From Parasphingorhabdus sp. (lineage in GTDB: Bacteria > Pseudomonadota > Alphaproteobacteria > Sphingomonadales > Sphingomonadaceae), in the NCBI GenBank assembly GCA_030373505.1, contig JAUCYS010000010.1, positions 89,163 to 153,162 on the forward strand: 64,000 bases of DNA, written 5' to 3'. Shown in pieces: positions 33,922 to 43,963 of this stretch; the first letter of the stretch is position 1; the number at the start of each line of letters is the position of its first letter. Both the position numbers and the translations under genes were made by a program. A model generated the notes under the pieces. It was given only the letters and a program-made list of their open reading frames with translations. It searched no databases and was not told where the DNA came from.

Positions 33922-35406
33922 TTACCACCACTGCTCCGGTTTCGCGACAAAGCCGGCGCGTTCCTCGATTGCCAGTCCTGCGTTGAATACACTCTGTTCA
34001 TCCAGCGCCTTGCCGATGATCTGCAGGCCGAGCGGCAAGCCCTTGCCGTCGAGTCCGGCAGGCACCGACATCGCCGGCAGTCCGGCCAGCGAGCTGGGCA
34101 CGGTGAAGACGTCGTTGAGATACATGGCGAGCGGATCATCCATTTTCTCGCCGAGCCCGAAGGCAGCGCTTGGCGCGGTCGGGGCCAGCAGCAGGTCGCA
34201 GCTCTTCCAGGCCTTGTCGAAATCCTGCGAAATGAGCGTCCGGACCTTCTGCGCCTGGGTATAATAAGCGTCATAATAGCCGGCGGAGAGCACATAGGTG
34301 CCGATCATGATCCGGCGCTTTACCTCGGGGCCGAAACCGGCTTCGCGGGTCGCGGCATACATGTCCTGCAGCCCTGCCCCGTCCGGCAGATCGCGCAGGC
34401 CGTAGCGCACGCCATCGTAGCGCGAGAGGTTGGATGAGGCTTCGGCAGGCGCAATGATATAATAAGCCGGCAGCGCATATTTGGTGTGCGGCAGCGAGAC
34501 ATCGACGATGTGCGCTCCTGCGTCCTTGAGCATCTCGATGCCCTTCTGCCACAGCGCGTCAATTTCGGCGGGCATGTTCTCGACCCGATATTCCTTGGGA
34601 ATGCCGATTTTCTTGCCGGCGAGATTGCTGTTCAGCGCCGCTTCCCAGTCGGGGACGGGCAGATCGAGCGAGGTCGAATCCTTGGCATCGAAACCGGCCA
34701 TGGCTTCGAGCATGATCGCGCAATCGCGGACATCATGCGCCATCGGCCCCGCCTGATCCAGCGAGCTGGCGAAGGCGATCGTGCCCCAGCGCGAGCAGCG
34801 GCCATAGGTGGGCTTGAAGCCGGTGATGCCGGTAAAGGCAGCGGGCTGGCGAATCGAGCCGCCGGTATCGGTGCCGGTTGCTGCAGGCGCGATTCGTCCG
34901 GAAACGACCGCAGCGCTGCCACCCGATGAGCCGCCAGGGGTCAGATCGCTGTTGCCGCCATCATTGCGCCGCCAGGGCGAGATCACATTGCCGAAGGCGC
35001 TGGTCTCGTTGGACGAACCCATCGCGAACTGGTCGAGATTGAGCTTGCCGAGCATGCCGGCGCCAGCCTGGAACAGATTGGCCGACACGGTCGATTCATA
35101 TTGTGGCACAAAGCCCTTGAGGATTCCGCTTGCCGCGGTGGTTTCCACGCCTTGCGTGCAGAAGAGATCCTTCATGCCGATCGGCACGCCCGCCATCTTG
35201 CCGAGCGTTTCGCCGGCGGCCCTCGCCTTGTCGGTGGCATCTGCCGCCGCCAGCGCATGCTCGGGCGTCTCCACCAGAAAGGCGTTGAGCGGCTTGGCCG
35301 CACTGACGCGCGCGTTGAAGGTCTCGGCCACTTCCCTGGCGGTGAAATCACCGTCGGCGATGCCGCTGCGAATCCCGGCGATACCCAGATCATATATTTC
35401 GGTCAT
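33922..35406 (-). CDS. gatA: Asp/Glu-tRNA amidotransferase subunit A
   Basis: 494 residues, amidase-signature enzyme. The Ser-cisSer-Lys triad is in [10 protein letters not shown] (Lys) and [15 protein letters not shown] (cis-Ser), with [16 protein letters not shown] carrying the nucleophile Ser. It hydrolyses glutamine and channels ammonia to GatB. It starts 100 bases after gatC; that gap holds two palindromic repeat units. Confidence 0.97.
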   Translation of the reverse strand: MTEIYDLGIAGIRSGIADGDFTAREVAETFNARVSAAKPLNAFLVETPEHALAAADATDKARAAGETLGKMAGVPIGMKDLFCTQGVETTAASGILKGFVPQYESTVSANLFQAGAGMLGKLNLDQFAMGSSNETSAFGNVISPWRRNDGGNSDLTPGGSSGGSAAVVSGRIAPAATGTDTGGSIRQPAAFTGITGFKPTYGRCSRWGTIAFASSLDQAGPMAHDVRDCAIMLEAMAGFDAKDSTSLDLPVPDWEAALNSNLAGKKIGIPKEYRVENMPAEIDALWQKGIEMLKDAGAHIVDVSLPHTKYALPAYYIIAPAEASSNLSRYDGVRYGLRDLPDGAGLQDMYAATREAGFGPEVKRRIMIGTYVLSAGYYDAYYTQAQKVRTLISQDFDKAWKSCDLLLAPTAPSAAFGLGEKMDDPLAMYLNDVFTVPSSLAGLPAMSVPAGLDGKGLPLGLQIIGKALDEQSVFNAGLAIEERAGFVAKPEQWW

Positions 35407-35416
35407 AGGGCCAGCT

Positions 35417-35487
35417 CCGTTCGTGCTGAGCTTGTCGAAGCAGTGGTTCGTTCCGCATGGCCCTTCGACAGGCTCAGGGCGAACGGG
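35417..35487. repeat. inverted pair of REP-like units inside the gatC-gatA gap
   Basis: Units at 35417-35441 and 35461-35487 (cores GAGCTTGTCGAAGC and CCTTCGACAGGCTCAG) are inverted, with CCGTTCG / CGAACGG ends. They form a long hairpin in the gat mRNA, starting 11 bases upstream of the gatA start codon. It is the same family as inside trmD and after the psp operon. Confidence 0.88.
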
Positions 35488-35506
35488 TGTTCTGTCTGCA
35501 GAGTCA

Positions 35507-35794
35507 TTATTCGATCACCTTCGGAACCGCGAAAAAGCCGTGGTCGGCAATCGGCGCGTTGGCCAGTATCTTGTCGCGAATCTCGCCGTCGGTGACGACA
35601 TCGTCGCGCAGCCGCAGCTTGTTCGGGATCACCGCTGTCATCGGCTCGACCTTCGAGCAATCGACTTCGCCGAGTTGCTCGACCCAGCCCAGAATCTGGT
35701 TGAGTTCGGGCACGAAGGCGTCGGCCTCGGCGTCGGTGATCGCGATCCTCGAGAGGCTGGCGATTTTTTTGACGGTTTCCTTATCGATTGACAT
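35507..35794 (-). CDS. gatC: Asp/Glu-tRNA amidotransferase subunit C
   Basis: 95 residues. [26 protein letters not shown] is the N-terminal helix pair, [12 protein letters not shown] the linker, and [17 protein letters not shown] the C-terminal GatA-contact part. GatC clamps GatA to GatB. First gene of gatCAB; it is divergent from a DUF3089 gene across 127 bases. Confidence 0.95.
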   Translation of the reverse strand: MSIDKETVKKIASLSRIAITDAEADAFVPELNQILGWVEQLGEVDCSKVEPMTAVIPNKLRLRDDVVTDGEIRDKILANAPIADHGFFAVPKVIE

Positions 35795-35921
35795 GACTCA
35801 TTCTTTTCAGGTTCATCTTTTTTCGGGTATTTCGGAATTTATTTGTGTACCGAGCGCCGCTAGCACCGGCGCGAAGCGGCTTCAAGCGGATTGAGGCGGC
35901 AATAACCGGTTGGAGTATCAT

Positions 35922-37046
35922 TTGGCCCGCAAGTTTCTCTATTTTGTTGCCGCCATGGTCATATTGGTGATCGCCGGGGCGTTCGTATTTCGCGTCTATG
36001 GCGACGAGCTGATGGAAGTGGCCTTTGTGCCGGACACCGAATTCACCGCCCAGGATGTTCTCGAAACCAATGTCTATGCCGATCGCAGCATGTGGCTGGC
36101 CCGACCCGGACTGGTCAAGGGCAACCCTGCCCTGTGGCTGCCGGAGGACCTGGCTGAATCGGACGAGGCCCTGCCGGACGGCAAGAAAGCGGCTGTTTTC
36201 TTCATTCATCCGACCTCCTTTCTGAAGAAGGATCAGTGGAACGCGCCGCTGGACGACAAGGAATCGCAGGCCCGGGCGCGAATCTTCCTGCGCGGCCAGG
36301 CGAGCGCGTTCAACGCGATGGGCGATGTCTGGGCGCCCCGCTATCGCCAGGCAACGCTGGGTGCGTTTCTCACCGACAAGCCGGAGGGCGAGCAGGCGCT
36401 GGATGCGGCCTATCAGGATGTGCTGGCCGCCTTTGACTATTTCGTTGCCGAAATTCCAGGGGACCAGCCGATCATATTGGCCGGCCACAGCCAGGGCAGC
36501 CTGCATCTGACCAATTTGCTGAAGGACCGGGTTGCCGGCACGCCGCTCGCCAACCGGATTGTCGCCGCCTATGTCGTCGGCTGGCCGGTATCGGTGGACA
36601 CCGATGTCCCCGAAATGGGTCTCGATATCTGCGAAGAGCCCGACCAGACGCGCTGCATATTGAGCTGGGAAAGCTATGCGGAGCCGGCTGATTATGGCCG
36701 GATCATCGACGTATATGACCGGACGATCGGCTTCAATGGCGAGCCGCGCAAGGGCAGCAAGCTGCTCTGCACCAACCCGATCAACGGCGATGTCGGTTCC
36801 GTGGCAGCGGCATCGGCCAATCTCGGGACATTGGTCCCCAATGAGGATCTGAGCGATGCCAGCCTTGTCGCCGGTGGAGTTCCGGCCCGCTGTGACGACC
36901 GCGGCTTTCTGCTGATCGGCGACCCGCCGGACATGGGTCCCTATGCCCTGCCCGGCAATAATTATCATGTCTATGATTACAGCCTGTTCTGGGCCAATAT
37001 CCGGGCCGACGTGCAACGGAGGATGACGGCATTTCTGGCGGGTTGA
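35922..37046 (+). CDS. DUF3089 alpha/beta-hydrolase-like protein, membrane anchored
   Basis: About 374 residues from TTG 35922 with TTGGAG seven bases upstream; TTG 35910 is an alternative. A hydrophobic N-terminal helix ([19 protein letters not shown]) is an uncleaved anchor or signal peptide. DUF3089 features are [10 protein letters not shown], a nucleophile elbow [12 protein letters not shown], and a late His region [10 protein letters not shown]. Cys pairs ([16 protein letters not shown] and ARCDD) could form disulfides in the periplasm. The substrate is unknown. The end overlaps ruvX by TTGA. Confidence 0.85.
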   Translation: MARKFLYFVAAMVILVIAGAFVFRVYGDELMEVAFVPDTEFTAQDVLETNVYADRSMWLARPGLVKGNPALWLPEDLAESDEALPDGKKAAVFFIHPTSFLKKDQWNAPLDDKESQARARIFLRGQASAFNAMGDVWAPRYRQATLGAFLTDKPEGEQALDAAYQDVLAAFDYFVAEIPGDQPIILAGHSQGSLHLTNLLKDRVAGTPLANRIVAAYVVGWPVSVDTDVPEMGLDICEEPDQTRCILSWESYAEPADYGRIIDVYDRTIGFNGEPRKGSKLLCTNPINGDVGSVAAASANLGTLVPNEDLSDASLVAGGVPARCDDRGFLLIGDPPDMGPYALPGNNYHVYDYSLFWANIRADVQRRMTAFLAG

Positions 37047-37507
37047 TCAGCGCCGATGTGCAGGCTTTCAGCGAGGCGTTGCCGGATGGCGGGCGGCTGC
37101 TGGGGCTGGATATCGGGACCAAGACGGTCGGCATGGCGCTGTGCGATTCGCACTGGACCTTCGCCACGGCGGCGGAGACCATAGAGAGACGCAAATTTTC
37201 CAAGGATCTGGAGCGGATCAAGGCGGTGATCGCCGATCAGCATATCGTCGGCATCGTGGCCGGCCTGCCGCTCAATCTCGATGGCAGCCAGAGCCAGCAG
37301 ACCCAGGCGGCGCGGTCCTTTGCCCAAAATCTGAAGCCGCTTGGTCTTCCGATATTGCTGTGGGACGAACGGTGGAGCACGCAGGCCGTCACCCGCGACC
37401 TGATCGCGTCTGATGTCAGCCGCAAAAAACGCGCGAAGGTCGTCGACAAGATGGCCGCTGCCTATATTTTGCAGGGGGCCATCGACAGGCTTGCCGCACT
37501 GCCATGA
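37043..37507 (+). CDS. ruvX: Holliday junction resolvase-like protein RuvX/YqgF
   Basis: 154 residues. RNase H-like fold with [17 protein letters not shown] (first Asp), [31 protein letters not shown] (Glu) and [13 protein letters not shown] (last acidic residue in VDKMAAA). The family acts in 16S rRNA 5' processing and/or junction resolution. A TTG start at 37043 overlapping the upstream stop is the best coupling choice; a GTG 13 bases later in another register is not in frame. Confidence 0.88.
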   Translation: MISADVQAFSEALPDGGRLLGLDIGTKTVGMALCDSHWTFATAAETIERRKFSKDLERIKAVIADQHIVGIVAGLPLNLDGSQSQQTQAARSFAQNLKPLGLPILLWDERWSTQAVTRDLIASDVSRKKRAKVVDKMAAAYILQGAIDRLAALP

Positions 37508-37529
37508 TGGCTCTATAGCTCCCGCTTTA

Positions 37530-38522
37530 ATGACATTGCAGCAAACAGGTTCACCGCATCAGTTTCCCACCGGATCGGATGCTTTCCCTCATCGTCACCT
37601 ATTGGGTATCGCCGGGCTTCAGCCCTGGGAGATATTGTTCCTGCTGGAGGAAGCCAGGCAATGGGTCGACCTCAACAAGAAATCCAGCAAACATGCCGAC
37701 CGGCTCGACGGTCTGACCGTGATCAATGCCTTTTTCGAGAACAGCACGCGGACGCTGCTGTCCTTTGAAATTGCCGGCAAACGGATGGGCGCCGATGTCG
37801 TCAATATGCACGCTGCGCAATCGAGCATCAAAAAGGGGGAAACGCTGATCGACACGGCCGTGACGCTGAATGCGATGAAGGCCGATGCGATCGTTATCCG
37901 GCACGGCAGTTCCGGCGCGGTGCAGCTGATCGCCGACAAGGTCGACTGTCCGGTGCTCAACGCCGGCGACGGCAGCCACGAACATCCGACCCAGGCGCTG
38001 CTCGACGCGCTGACGATCCAGCGCCGCAAGGGCGATATCAGTGGCCTGACGGTAACGATCTGCGGCGATGTGATGCACAGCCGGGTGGCCCGGTCGAATA
38101 TCTATTGCCTGACCACGCTTGGCGCGAAAGTGAAGGTTTGCGGGCCGCCTTCCCTGCTGCCTGCCGCACTCGACCGGTTCAACGTGGAGGTGTTCACCAA
38201 TTTTGACGAGGCGCTGGAGGGCAGCGATGTCGTGATGATGCTCCGCCTGCAGAATGAGCGGATGAACGGCAATTTCATCCCCAGTCCGCGCGAATATCAC
38301 CATCTCTACGGGCTTAGCCGCGAGCGGCTTGCCCGGGCCAAGGATGATGCGCTGGTGATGCATCCGGGGCCGATGAACCGCGGCGTGGAAATCGACAGCG
38401 ACGTTGCCGATGATCCCGCCCGCTCCACGATCACCGAACAGGTCGAAATGGGGGTTGCAGTACGGATGGCCTGTCTGGATGTGCTGACCCGGAAATCCCG
38501 CGGCGTGGAGGGATGGTCATGA
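37530..38522 (+). CDS. pyrB: aspartate carbamoyltransferase catalytic chain
   Basis: 330 residues from ATG 37530. Carbamoyl-phosphate site [47 protein letters not shown] near the end. Commits carbamoyl phosphate to pyrimidines. The N-terminal extension ([23 protein letters not shown]) before the first core helix is like class A enzymes that form a dodecamer with a dihydroorotase-like partner, and such a gene follows directly with a 4-base overlap. No pyrI regulatory chain is present. Confidence 0.96.
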   Translation: MTLQQTGSPHQFPTGSDAFPHRHLLGIAGLQPWEILFLLEEARQWVDLNKKSSKHADRLDGLTVINAFFENSTRTLLSFEIAGKRMGADVVNMHAAQSSIKKGETLIDTAVTLNAMKADAIVIRHGSSGAVQLIADKVDCPVLNAGDGSHEHPTQALLDALTIQRRKGDISGLTVTICGDVMHSRVARSNIYCLTTLGAKVKVCGPPSLLPAALDRFNVEVFTNFDEALEGSDVVMMLRLQNERMNGNFIPSPREYHHLYGLSRERLARAKDDALVMHPGPMNRGVEIDSDVADDPARSTITEQVEMGVAVRMACLDVLTRKSRGVEGWS

Positions 38523-39739
38523 AACGGATTTTTACCAACGCGCGCCTGCTGTTGCCTGGCGAGGAACAGCCCCGTGAGGGAAGCCTGATGATTGACGGCG
38601 AGCGGATCGCTTCGGCAACCGATGCGGCGAGCCATGAAGGCGCCGAGGAGATCGACTGCCGGGGCAGACTATTGGCTCCGGGTATCGTCGATCTCGGCGT
38701 GTTCGCCATCGACAAGCCGGCTTTCCGCTTCGGCGGAATCACCCGCGCCGCGCTGATGCCCGACCAGTCCCCGGTTCTCGACCTGCCAGCGATGATCAAG
38801 CAAAGGGCAGCAGAAGGCAAGCCTGACCTATGGTCTCATCCGATCGCGGCCGCGACCATCGGTCTAGAAGGCACGCATATGGCCGAAATCGGGCTGATGA
38901 AGCGGTCGGGCGCGAAGGCGGTTGCGACCGGCAGGCAATGGATCGCGGACAGCGGCACGATGCTCAGGCTGCTGCAATATTGCAAGGCGTTGGATCTGAC
39001 GCTGATCGTGCACAGCGAGGATGCCGGACTGACGCAAGGCGCGGTCGCCACCCATAGCGAGACCGCAACCCGGCTCGGCCTGGCGAGCGCCTCTCCTGCG
39101 GCAGAGGCGATCGCTGTCGCCCGCGATATCGCGCTGGTCCGGGAAACCGGCGCGCCTGTGCATTTCCGCCAGGTGACCACGCAGGACGGCCTCGATCTGG
39201 TGCGTGCGGCAAAAAGGGAAAATCTGCCGGTGACCTGCGGTATCACCCCTGCCCATCTGCTGTTGTCCGATATCGCGATCAGCGATTTCCGTACCTTTAC
39301 CCGGCTTTCACCGCCGCTGCGCAGCGAAGACAATCGCCTGGCCTGTCTGGAAGCGGTGAAGGACGGAACCATTGACGTGATTGCGTCGGGTCATGATCCC
39401 CGTGGGCCGGAGGACAAGCGCCTGCCTTATGCCGAAGCTGCGCCTGGCATGGCCGGCGCCGAAACCTTGCTTGCCCTGTCGCTGACCCTGGTTCGTGATG
39501 GGACGGTTTCGATCGGTCGCCTTTTCGAGCTGCTGTCGGCCAACCCGGCGAAAATCCTGGGCGTCGAGGCCGGTCTGCTGCAAGCAGGGTATGAGGCCGA
39601 TTTCATCCTGATCGACGAGGACAGTCCCTGGCAGGTCGATACGCGGAAAATGGCTGCGGCTGCGGGCAATACGCCGTTCGACGGGCTTCCCGTCCAGGGC
39701 CGGGTGACCGCCATATATAAAGGCGGCAGAGCCTATTAG
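38519..39739 (+). CDS. dihydroorotase-like PyrC' subunit, probably inactive
   Basis: 406 residues from ATG 38519, with GGAGGG upstream and an ATGA overlap with pyrB. It aligns along its length with dihydroorotase, but the metal site is lost. Where enzymes have DxHxHLR after PGIVD, this reads [11 protein letters not shown]. The catalytic Asp in the TDHAPH-type motif is replaced in [12 protein letters not shown]. The VHSED His is kept. In Pseudomonas a similar degenerate PyrC' is a structural partner needed for PyrB assembly. An active dihydroorotase should be encoded elsewhere. Confidence 0.9.
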   Translation: MKRIFTNARLLLPGEEQPREGSLMIDGERIASATDAASHEGAEEIDCRGRLLAPGIVDLGVFAIDKPAFRFGGITRAALMPDQSPVLDLPAMIKQRAAEGKPDLWSHPIAAATIGLEGTHMAEIGLMKRSGAKAVATGRQWIADSGTMLRLLQYCKALDLTLIVHSEDAGLTQGAVATHSETATRLGLASASPAAEAIAVARDIALVRETGAPVHFRQVTTQDGLDLVRAAKRENLPVTCGITPAHLLLSDIAISDFRTFTRLSPPLRSEDNRLACLEAVKDGTIDVIASGHDPRGPEDKRLPYAEAAPGMAGAETLLALSLTLVRDGTVSIGRLFELLSANPAKILGVEAGLLQAGYEADFILIDEDSPWQVDTRKMAAAAGNTPFDGLPVQGRVTAIYKGGRAY

Positions 39740-39785
39740 CCCGCCACCTTTATTGAATTTCTCGCTATACCCGTTTTCGCTATAT

Positions 39786-41231
39786 TTAGCGGGACGCCAG
39801 TTTTTGCACCGACTGACTGGCCATGCGCGATGGCGCGGCCTTGTTGATGCTGGTGGCGTGGCGGACGATGCAGTTGCCGCCCTTGGCCTTGATGCCGGCG
39901 CACATCGCTTCCGCGGTCTGCGCATTGCCAAAGCCGATGGCCGCGAGACGGTACAGGGTCTTGCCCTTTACCTTGATCCGCGAACTGGCGAATTCGAAAG
40001 CGTTCAGATCGCTGTTCTTCGCCGACAATATGCCCCAGGCGCGCTTGGCCCCTTCAGGCGAGGAAAAGGCACCGAGCTGGACCAGATGCGTTCCCTCTGA
40101 CGAGCGGGCGGCTTTCGCGGCCGGCTGATAGGCGACTTTTTGCATGACCGGTTTGGGCGAAGAGCTGGTCTGCACCGCTACGGTCACGGCCGGCGTCGAC
40201 TTGGCGCCCTCGACAACAAATTTTCCTGCTGGCGCAGCGCTTTGCGGATTATACTGTGCCCTTGTGAACGAAGCAGTGGCTGGCGCTTTACCAGAGGCAC
40301 TGCTGGCCGGCACGGGCACGGCGGCCACTTTGACGTTATTTTCTGCCGCGAGAAAATCGATTTCGCCTTCGTCTTTTGGCGCCGGTCCGACGGCGGGCAG
40401 CGGAGTGTTGCGATCAAAGCTGGCGACTTCCTGACCATAATCCTGGCCTGCGGATGCGGCTACACTGGCCGGAGCGTAGCTTTGCTGGAGCGCCAGCTGG
40501 ACCGGCTGACCCGGGTCATTTGCCACAGGCGTCACATTCAGCAGCGTCGCGACGCGTGTCTGATACGCGCCGGGGCGTGCCATCTGGGCCCATTCCATGA
40601 CCCGGTCGTTAATCGCAGCCGGAGCAACATCCTGAACCGCCATCAGCTTTGCCTCTTTCCAGCGGCCGTCCAAGGCATAGGCCAGTCCGAGATTCTGGCG
40701 CGTGCGAGCCGTGACATTGGATTCACGGATAGCCTGCTCAAGCACCTCGATCGCGGTCTTGCTGTCCCCGGTCAGCGCCAGGGCCAGTCCATAGTCAGCC
40801 GCCGGAATATATTGGCGATTGGCGACAACCAGCGCCTTCGCACTGTCCGCCTTGCCCTGACCGAGCTGGGCCAGGCTGAGGCTCAGGATCGTGCGCGCAT
40901 CGCTTTTCCCGAGGTCCATCGCGTCCTGAAAACTGCGCTCTGCCGAAGCCAGGCGACCGGCAGAGAGATAGGCCTGCCCCAGCAGCGCCCGGGTTTCCGG
41001 ATCGCTGCCAGCCCCTGCAACCGAACGCTCGGCAAAGGCGATGGCGGAATCATAATCCCCTTTCTCCATCGCCTTTTCGGCTTTCTCGGCATATTTCGCA
41101 GCATCTTTTGCGGTAGCCGGCTTGCTCGACATGGATGCGACTGAACCGCCTCCAAAGGGACCACAACCTGTCAACATGGTGGCGAACACCATGGAGGAAG
41201 CAGCCATTTTCAATATCACATCGCGTTTCAT
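39786..41231 (-). CDS. lipoprotein with TPR repeats and C-terminal SPOR domain
   Basis: 481 residues. Lipoprotein signal MKRDVILKMAASSMVFATM then LTGC (lipobox, Cys23). TPR-like helices run from about 45 to 210 (AAKYAEKAEKAMEKGDYDSAIAFAERS; RALLGQAYLSAGRLASAERSFQDAM; RQNLGLAYALDGRWKEA). A Pro/Ala/Ser-rich linker follows, and a SPOR domain at about 385-460 begins GTHLVQLGAFSSPEGAKRAWGIL. SPOR domains bind denuded glycan at division sites. It lies next to the parA pair and may be cotranscribed with it (56 bases apart). Confidence 0.9.
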   Translation of the reverse strand: MKRDVILKMAASSMVFATMLTGCGPFGGGSVASMSSKPATAKDAAKYAEKAEKAMEKGDYDSAIAFAERSVAGAGSDPETRALLGQAYLSAGRLASAERSFQDAMDLGKSDARTILSLSLAQLGQGKADSAKALVVANRQYIPAADYGLALALTGDSKTAIEVLEQAIRESNVTARTRQNLGLAYALDGRWKEAKLMAVQDVAPAAINDRVMEWAQMARPGAYQTRVATLLNVTPVANDPGQPVQLALQQSYAPASVAASAGQDYGQEVASFDRNTPLPAVGPAPKDEGEIDFLAAENNVKVAAVPVPASSASGKAPATASFTRAQYNPQSAAPAGKFVVEGAKSTPAVTVAVQTSSSPKPVMQKVAYQPAAKAARSSEGTHLVQLGAFSSPEGAKRAWGILSAKNSDLNAFEFASSRIKVKGKTLYRLAAIGFGNAQTAEAMCAGIKAKGGNCIVRHATSINKAAPSRMASQSVQKLASR

Positions 41232-41287
41232 TTCTATGCCCTCGCAATAAAGTCTGTCGTTTCCGTCAAAATTCTTTTCCAGCCTGT

Positions 41288-41956
41288 TCAGGCTGCTCCG
41301 CGCGACGGAACGCGCTCGGCCAGGTCATCCAGTTCGGGGATAGACCTCAAATATTCGTCCAAAGCTTTGGTTACCAATTGCTGCGCCGAGACATTTTTCA
41401 CCGCTGTCGCCAGCCGCAATCGCAAATGCCGTTCCGGGTCCAGGCGAAGGGTAAAAGCCGTTTTCGCCTTGCGGGTCCGCGATTTTACCGCGGGCCTTGA
41501 TTTCTTGGCTTTGTGCTCTTCGCTGGCGTTCGCGAGCGCCAGCGCTGATTTCGCAACGAGTGGCCGAACTTCGCGAGAGATTGACAGCGGTGCGGTTACA
41601 GCACTCGATTCATCTTCCTCTGCTTCGCTTGTCGGCGCCGGCTGTGCGCCCAATTTGGCTGCAATCTCTTCCTGCTGCTGCCGGACTGCGCCACCGGGGC
41701 TGGGGATCGCTCCAGCCAGCGGATTGTGGCGAAGATGTTCGACCGGATGCGCGTCGTGATCGGGATTGACGTCATAGCCCATGTCATTCCAGCCCAGATC
41801 CTCATGGGTTTCACCATGGTCAGTGGACGAATGATCGGGGAAATTGGCAAAGCCCTGACGACGCATCGCAGGCTTTGCGCCGCCTTTCCGCGCCAGCAGG
41901 CTGGACGAAAGAGACGCCAGGGGTTTCGATTCGCGCATTTTTCCAGCCTCTCCCAT
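41288..41956 (-). CDS. ParA-partner-like protein: basic N-terminal motif plus RHH-like C-terminus
   Basis: 222 residues from ATG 41956, which overlaps the parA stop by one base (TGATG). The N-terminus holds a basic motif, SSLLARKGGAKPAMRRQ, of the kind that ParB-like partners use to trigger ParA ATPase. Then comes a His/Asp-rich stretch (NDMGYDVNPDHDAHPVEHLRHNPLAG), an Ala/Glu/Lys linker, and a C-terminal segment, AFTLRLDPERHLRLRLATAVKNVSAQQLVTKALDEYL, that looks like a ribbon-helix-helix. I do not recognise a named family. Role as the ParA partner is inferred from coupling and this layout. Confidence 0.7.
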   Translation of the reverse strand: MGEAGKMRESKPLASLSSSLLARKGGAKPAMRRQGFANFPDHSSTDHGETHEDLGWNDMGYDVNPDHDAHPVEHLRHNPLAGAIPSPGGAVRQQQEEIAAKLGAQPAPTSEAEEDESSAVTAPLSISREVRPLVAKSALALANASEEHKAKKSRPAVKSRTRKAKTAFTLRLDPERHLRLRLATAVKNVSAQQLVTKALDEYLRSIPELDDLAERVPSRGAA

Positions 41957-42678
41957 CACGAACCAACCACGCGGCGACCAAAATTGCCGCCTGGCCGCTG
42001 GATGCCCGGATTGACATTCTGTGCCATCGCGGGGGCGCTGAAAATTGTCCGGCGGAAGTTTTTCTCGAGCCGGTCGGAGATATAGGACCACAGATGGACG
42101 ACTTCCTGCGCCGAGCGGCTTTTCGGATCGATTTCCATCACGGTGCGGCCATCGATCATCGAACCGGCAAAATCGGTCCGGTGATGGACGGTGATCGGCG
42201 CTACCGTGCCATGCTGCGACAAGGCCACGGCGGCTTCAGCGGTAATCTTGGCCTTGGGCGTCGCGCCGTTGACGACGAAAAGCAGCGGCTTGCCGGCGCG
42301 CTCGCACAGGTCAACCGTGGCCCCGACGGCTCTGAGATCGTGCGGGCTCGGACGGGTCGGGATAACGATCAGTTCGGCAACCGAAATCACGCTCTGGATC
42401 GCCATGGTGATTGCCGGCGGCGTGTCGATAACGGCCAGCTTGAAGCCCTGTTGCCGCAAAATAGCCAGATCGGAAGCGAGCCGGGAAACGGTGGTTTGCG
42501 CAAATGCCGGCAATTCGGCTTCGCGCTCGTTCCACCAGTCGGCGAGAGAGCCTTGGGGATCGATATCAATCAATACGACAGGGCCCGCCCCGGCCAGTTG
42601 TGCCTGTACAGCCAGATGGCCCGACAATGTGGTTTTGCCGGAGCCTCCCTTTTGCGAAGCCATCGCTAGAACTCGCAC
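41956..42678 (-). CDS. ParA/MinD-type ATPase (orphan ParA)
   Basis: 240 residues from GTG 42678 (MRVLAMASQKGGSGKTT), preceded by AAGGGGAAGAGC; a TTG six codons earlier is possible. Deviant Walker A SQKGGSGKTTLSGHLA with the signature Lys, VVLIDIDPQGSLADWW (switch I), LAVIDTPPAI (Walker B). No parB or parS-like repeat is nearby. The protein is too short for the HTH-bearing plasmid type. It most likely uses the nucleoid to place a cargo via the coupled downstream partner. Confidence 0.88.
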   Translation of the reverse strand: MRVLAMASQKGGSGKTTLSGHLAVQAQLAGAGPVVLIDIDPQGSLADWWNEREAELPAFAQTTVSRLASDLAILRQQGFKLAVIDTPPAITMAIQSVISVAELIVIPTRPSPHDLRAVGATVDLCERAGKPLLFVVNGATPKAKITAEAAVALSQHGTVAPITVHHRTDFAGSMIDGRTVMEIDPKSRSAQEVVHLWSYISDRLEKNFRRTIFSAPAMAQNVNPGIQRPGGNFGRRVVGS

Positions 42679-42936
42679 GCTCTTCCCCTTGTTCAATCAC
42701 GGCAGAATTTGCCCGAAAATCTATATTCGGATGCATTTGTGACAGAACAGGGCTAAAATAGGGTTAACAAGTTTGACGCAAATTTGCGCGGTTGAGAATG
42801 AATTTACACCGGTCTGCTAACCGGCGGCTGAACAGCATCGCCAGTTTTTGCTAGACTTGAAGAGTCCGGGCAGTTTAGCAATGCGAAACTGGCTATTATC
42901 GTTTCATTCTGACCATTGATGACCAAGGAATATTCC

Positions 42937-43956
42937 ATGACCAAGGCCCACCATCCCATCGCTTCGTTGCTCGGCATGGCTCTCCTTCTGGGTTCGGCGC
43001 CTGCTCTCGCAGATGTGAAGGCCGGCGTGGACGCCTGGGGACGCGGCGATTATCAGACGGCGATCAGCGAATGGCGCGGTCCTGCCGACAAGGGCGATGC
43101 AGATGCGCAATTCAACCTCGGGCAGGCTTACAAGCTGGGCCGGGGCGTGCCGCAGGATCTGGTGCAGGCCGAGAAATGGTACAAGAAGGCGGCAGATCAG
43201 GGACATCTGCAGGCCAGTGACAATTACGGTCTGGTGCTCTTCCAGAGCAACCGCCGCGCCGAAGCCCTGCCCTATCTGCAGGCCTCCGCGCAGCGCGGCG
43301 AACCGCGGGCGCAATATGTTCTGGGCACCGGTCATTTCAATGGCGATTTTGTCGAAAAGGACTGGGTCAAGGCCTATGCGCTGATGACCCGTGCGTCGGC
43401 GCAGCAATTGCCCCAGGCAACCACCAATCTCGCGCAGATGGATCGCTTCATTCCGATCGAGGACCGGCGCCGGGCGATCGAGCTGGCCGGCCAGATGGAA
43501 CAGGAGGAAAAGCGGATCAGAACCGCACAGATTGGCGGACTGCGACCCAGCCAGTCGACCGGCGCAGTGCAGACCGCGCAATTGCCGCCGTCGCGTCCGG
43601 CCACGCCCGATCCGGCCCCTGCCCCGATCACGCCCGGCGTCACCTATGCCGATCCTCCGAAAACGGCACCGGTCGCAACCGCTGCACCGGCCACCACCCC
43701 CGCTCCGGTCAAGGCGGTCGCCAGCGGCGACTGGCGCGTGCAACTGGGTGCATTCAGCGACGAGGCCAAGGCGAAAAGTCTCTGGAACAGTCTGGAAGGC
43801 AGGGTTTCCGCCCTGTCCGGACTGCAGCCCTATCTGGTCAAGGCCGGCGGCATCACCCGGCTGCAGGCCGGCCCCTTTGCCACCCAGACACAGGCGGAAT
43901 CGATGTGCAAAAGCGTCAAGGCGTCCGGCAATGACTGCATCACCAAAAAGCGCTGA
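42937..43956 (+). CDS. Sel1-repeat and SPOR-domain exported protein
   Basis: 339 residues from ATG 42937 (MTKAHHPI), with AAGGAA eight bases upstream. Signal peptide with a likely cut after APALA. Sel1-like repeats at about 25-150 (GDADAQFNLGQAYKLGRGVPQDLVQAEKWYKKAADQGH is the clearest). A Pro/Ala/Thr linker follows, and a SPOR domain starts GDWRVQLGAFSDEAKAKSLWNSL and ends MCKSVKASGNDC. Same domain logic as the TPR-SPOR lipoprotein 1 kb away on the other side of the parA pair. Probably periplasmic, at the septum. Confidence 0.9.
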   Translation: MTKAHHPIASLLGMALLLGSAPALADVKAGVDAWGRGDYQTAISEWRGPADKGDADAQFNLGQAYKLGRGVPQDLVQAEKWYKKAADQGHLQASDNYGLVLFQSNRRAEALPYLQASAQRGEPRAQYVLGTGHFNGDFVEKDWVKAYALMTRASAQQLPQATTNLAQMDRFIPIEDRRRAIELAGQMEQEEKRIRTAQIGGLRPSQSTGAVQTAQLPPSRPATPDPAPAPITPGVTYADPPKTAPVATAAPATTPAPVKAVASGDWRVQLGAFSDEAKAKSLWNSLEGRVSALSGLQPYLVKAGGITRLQAGPFATQTQAESMCKSVKASGNDCITKKR

Positions 43957-43963
43957 ACGCCTG

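Noticed and set aside
38519..39739. Catalytic dihydroorotase (pyrC)
   Set aside because: Metal-binding His pair and catalytic Asp are missing, so it is described as PyrC'-like instead.
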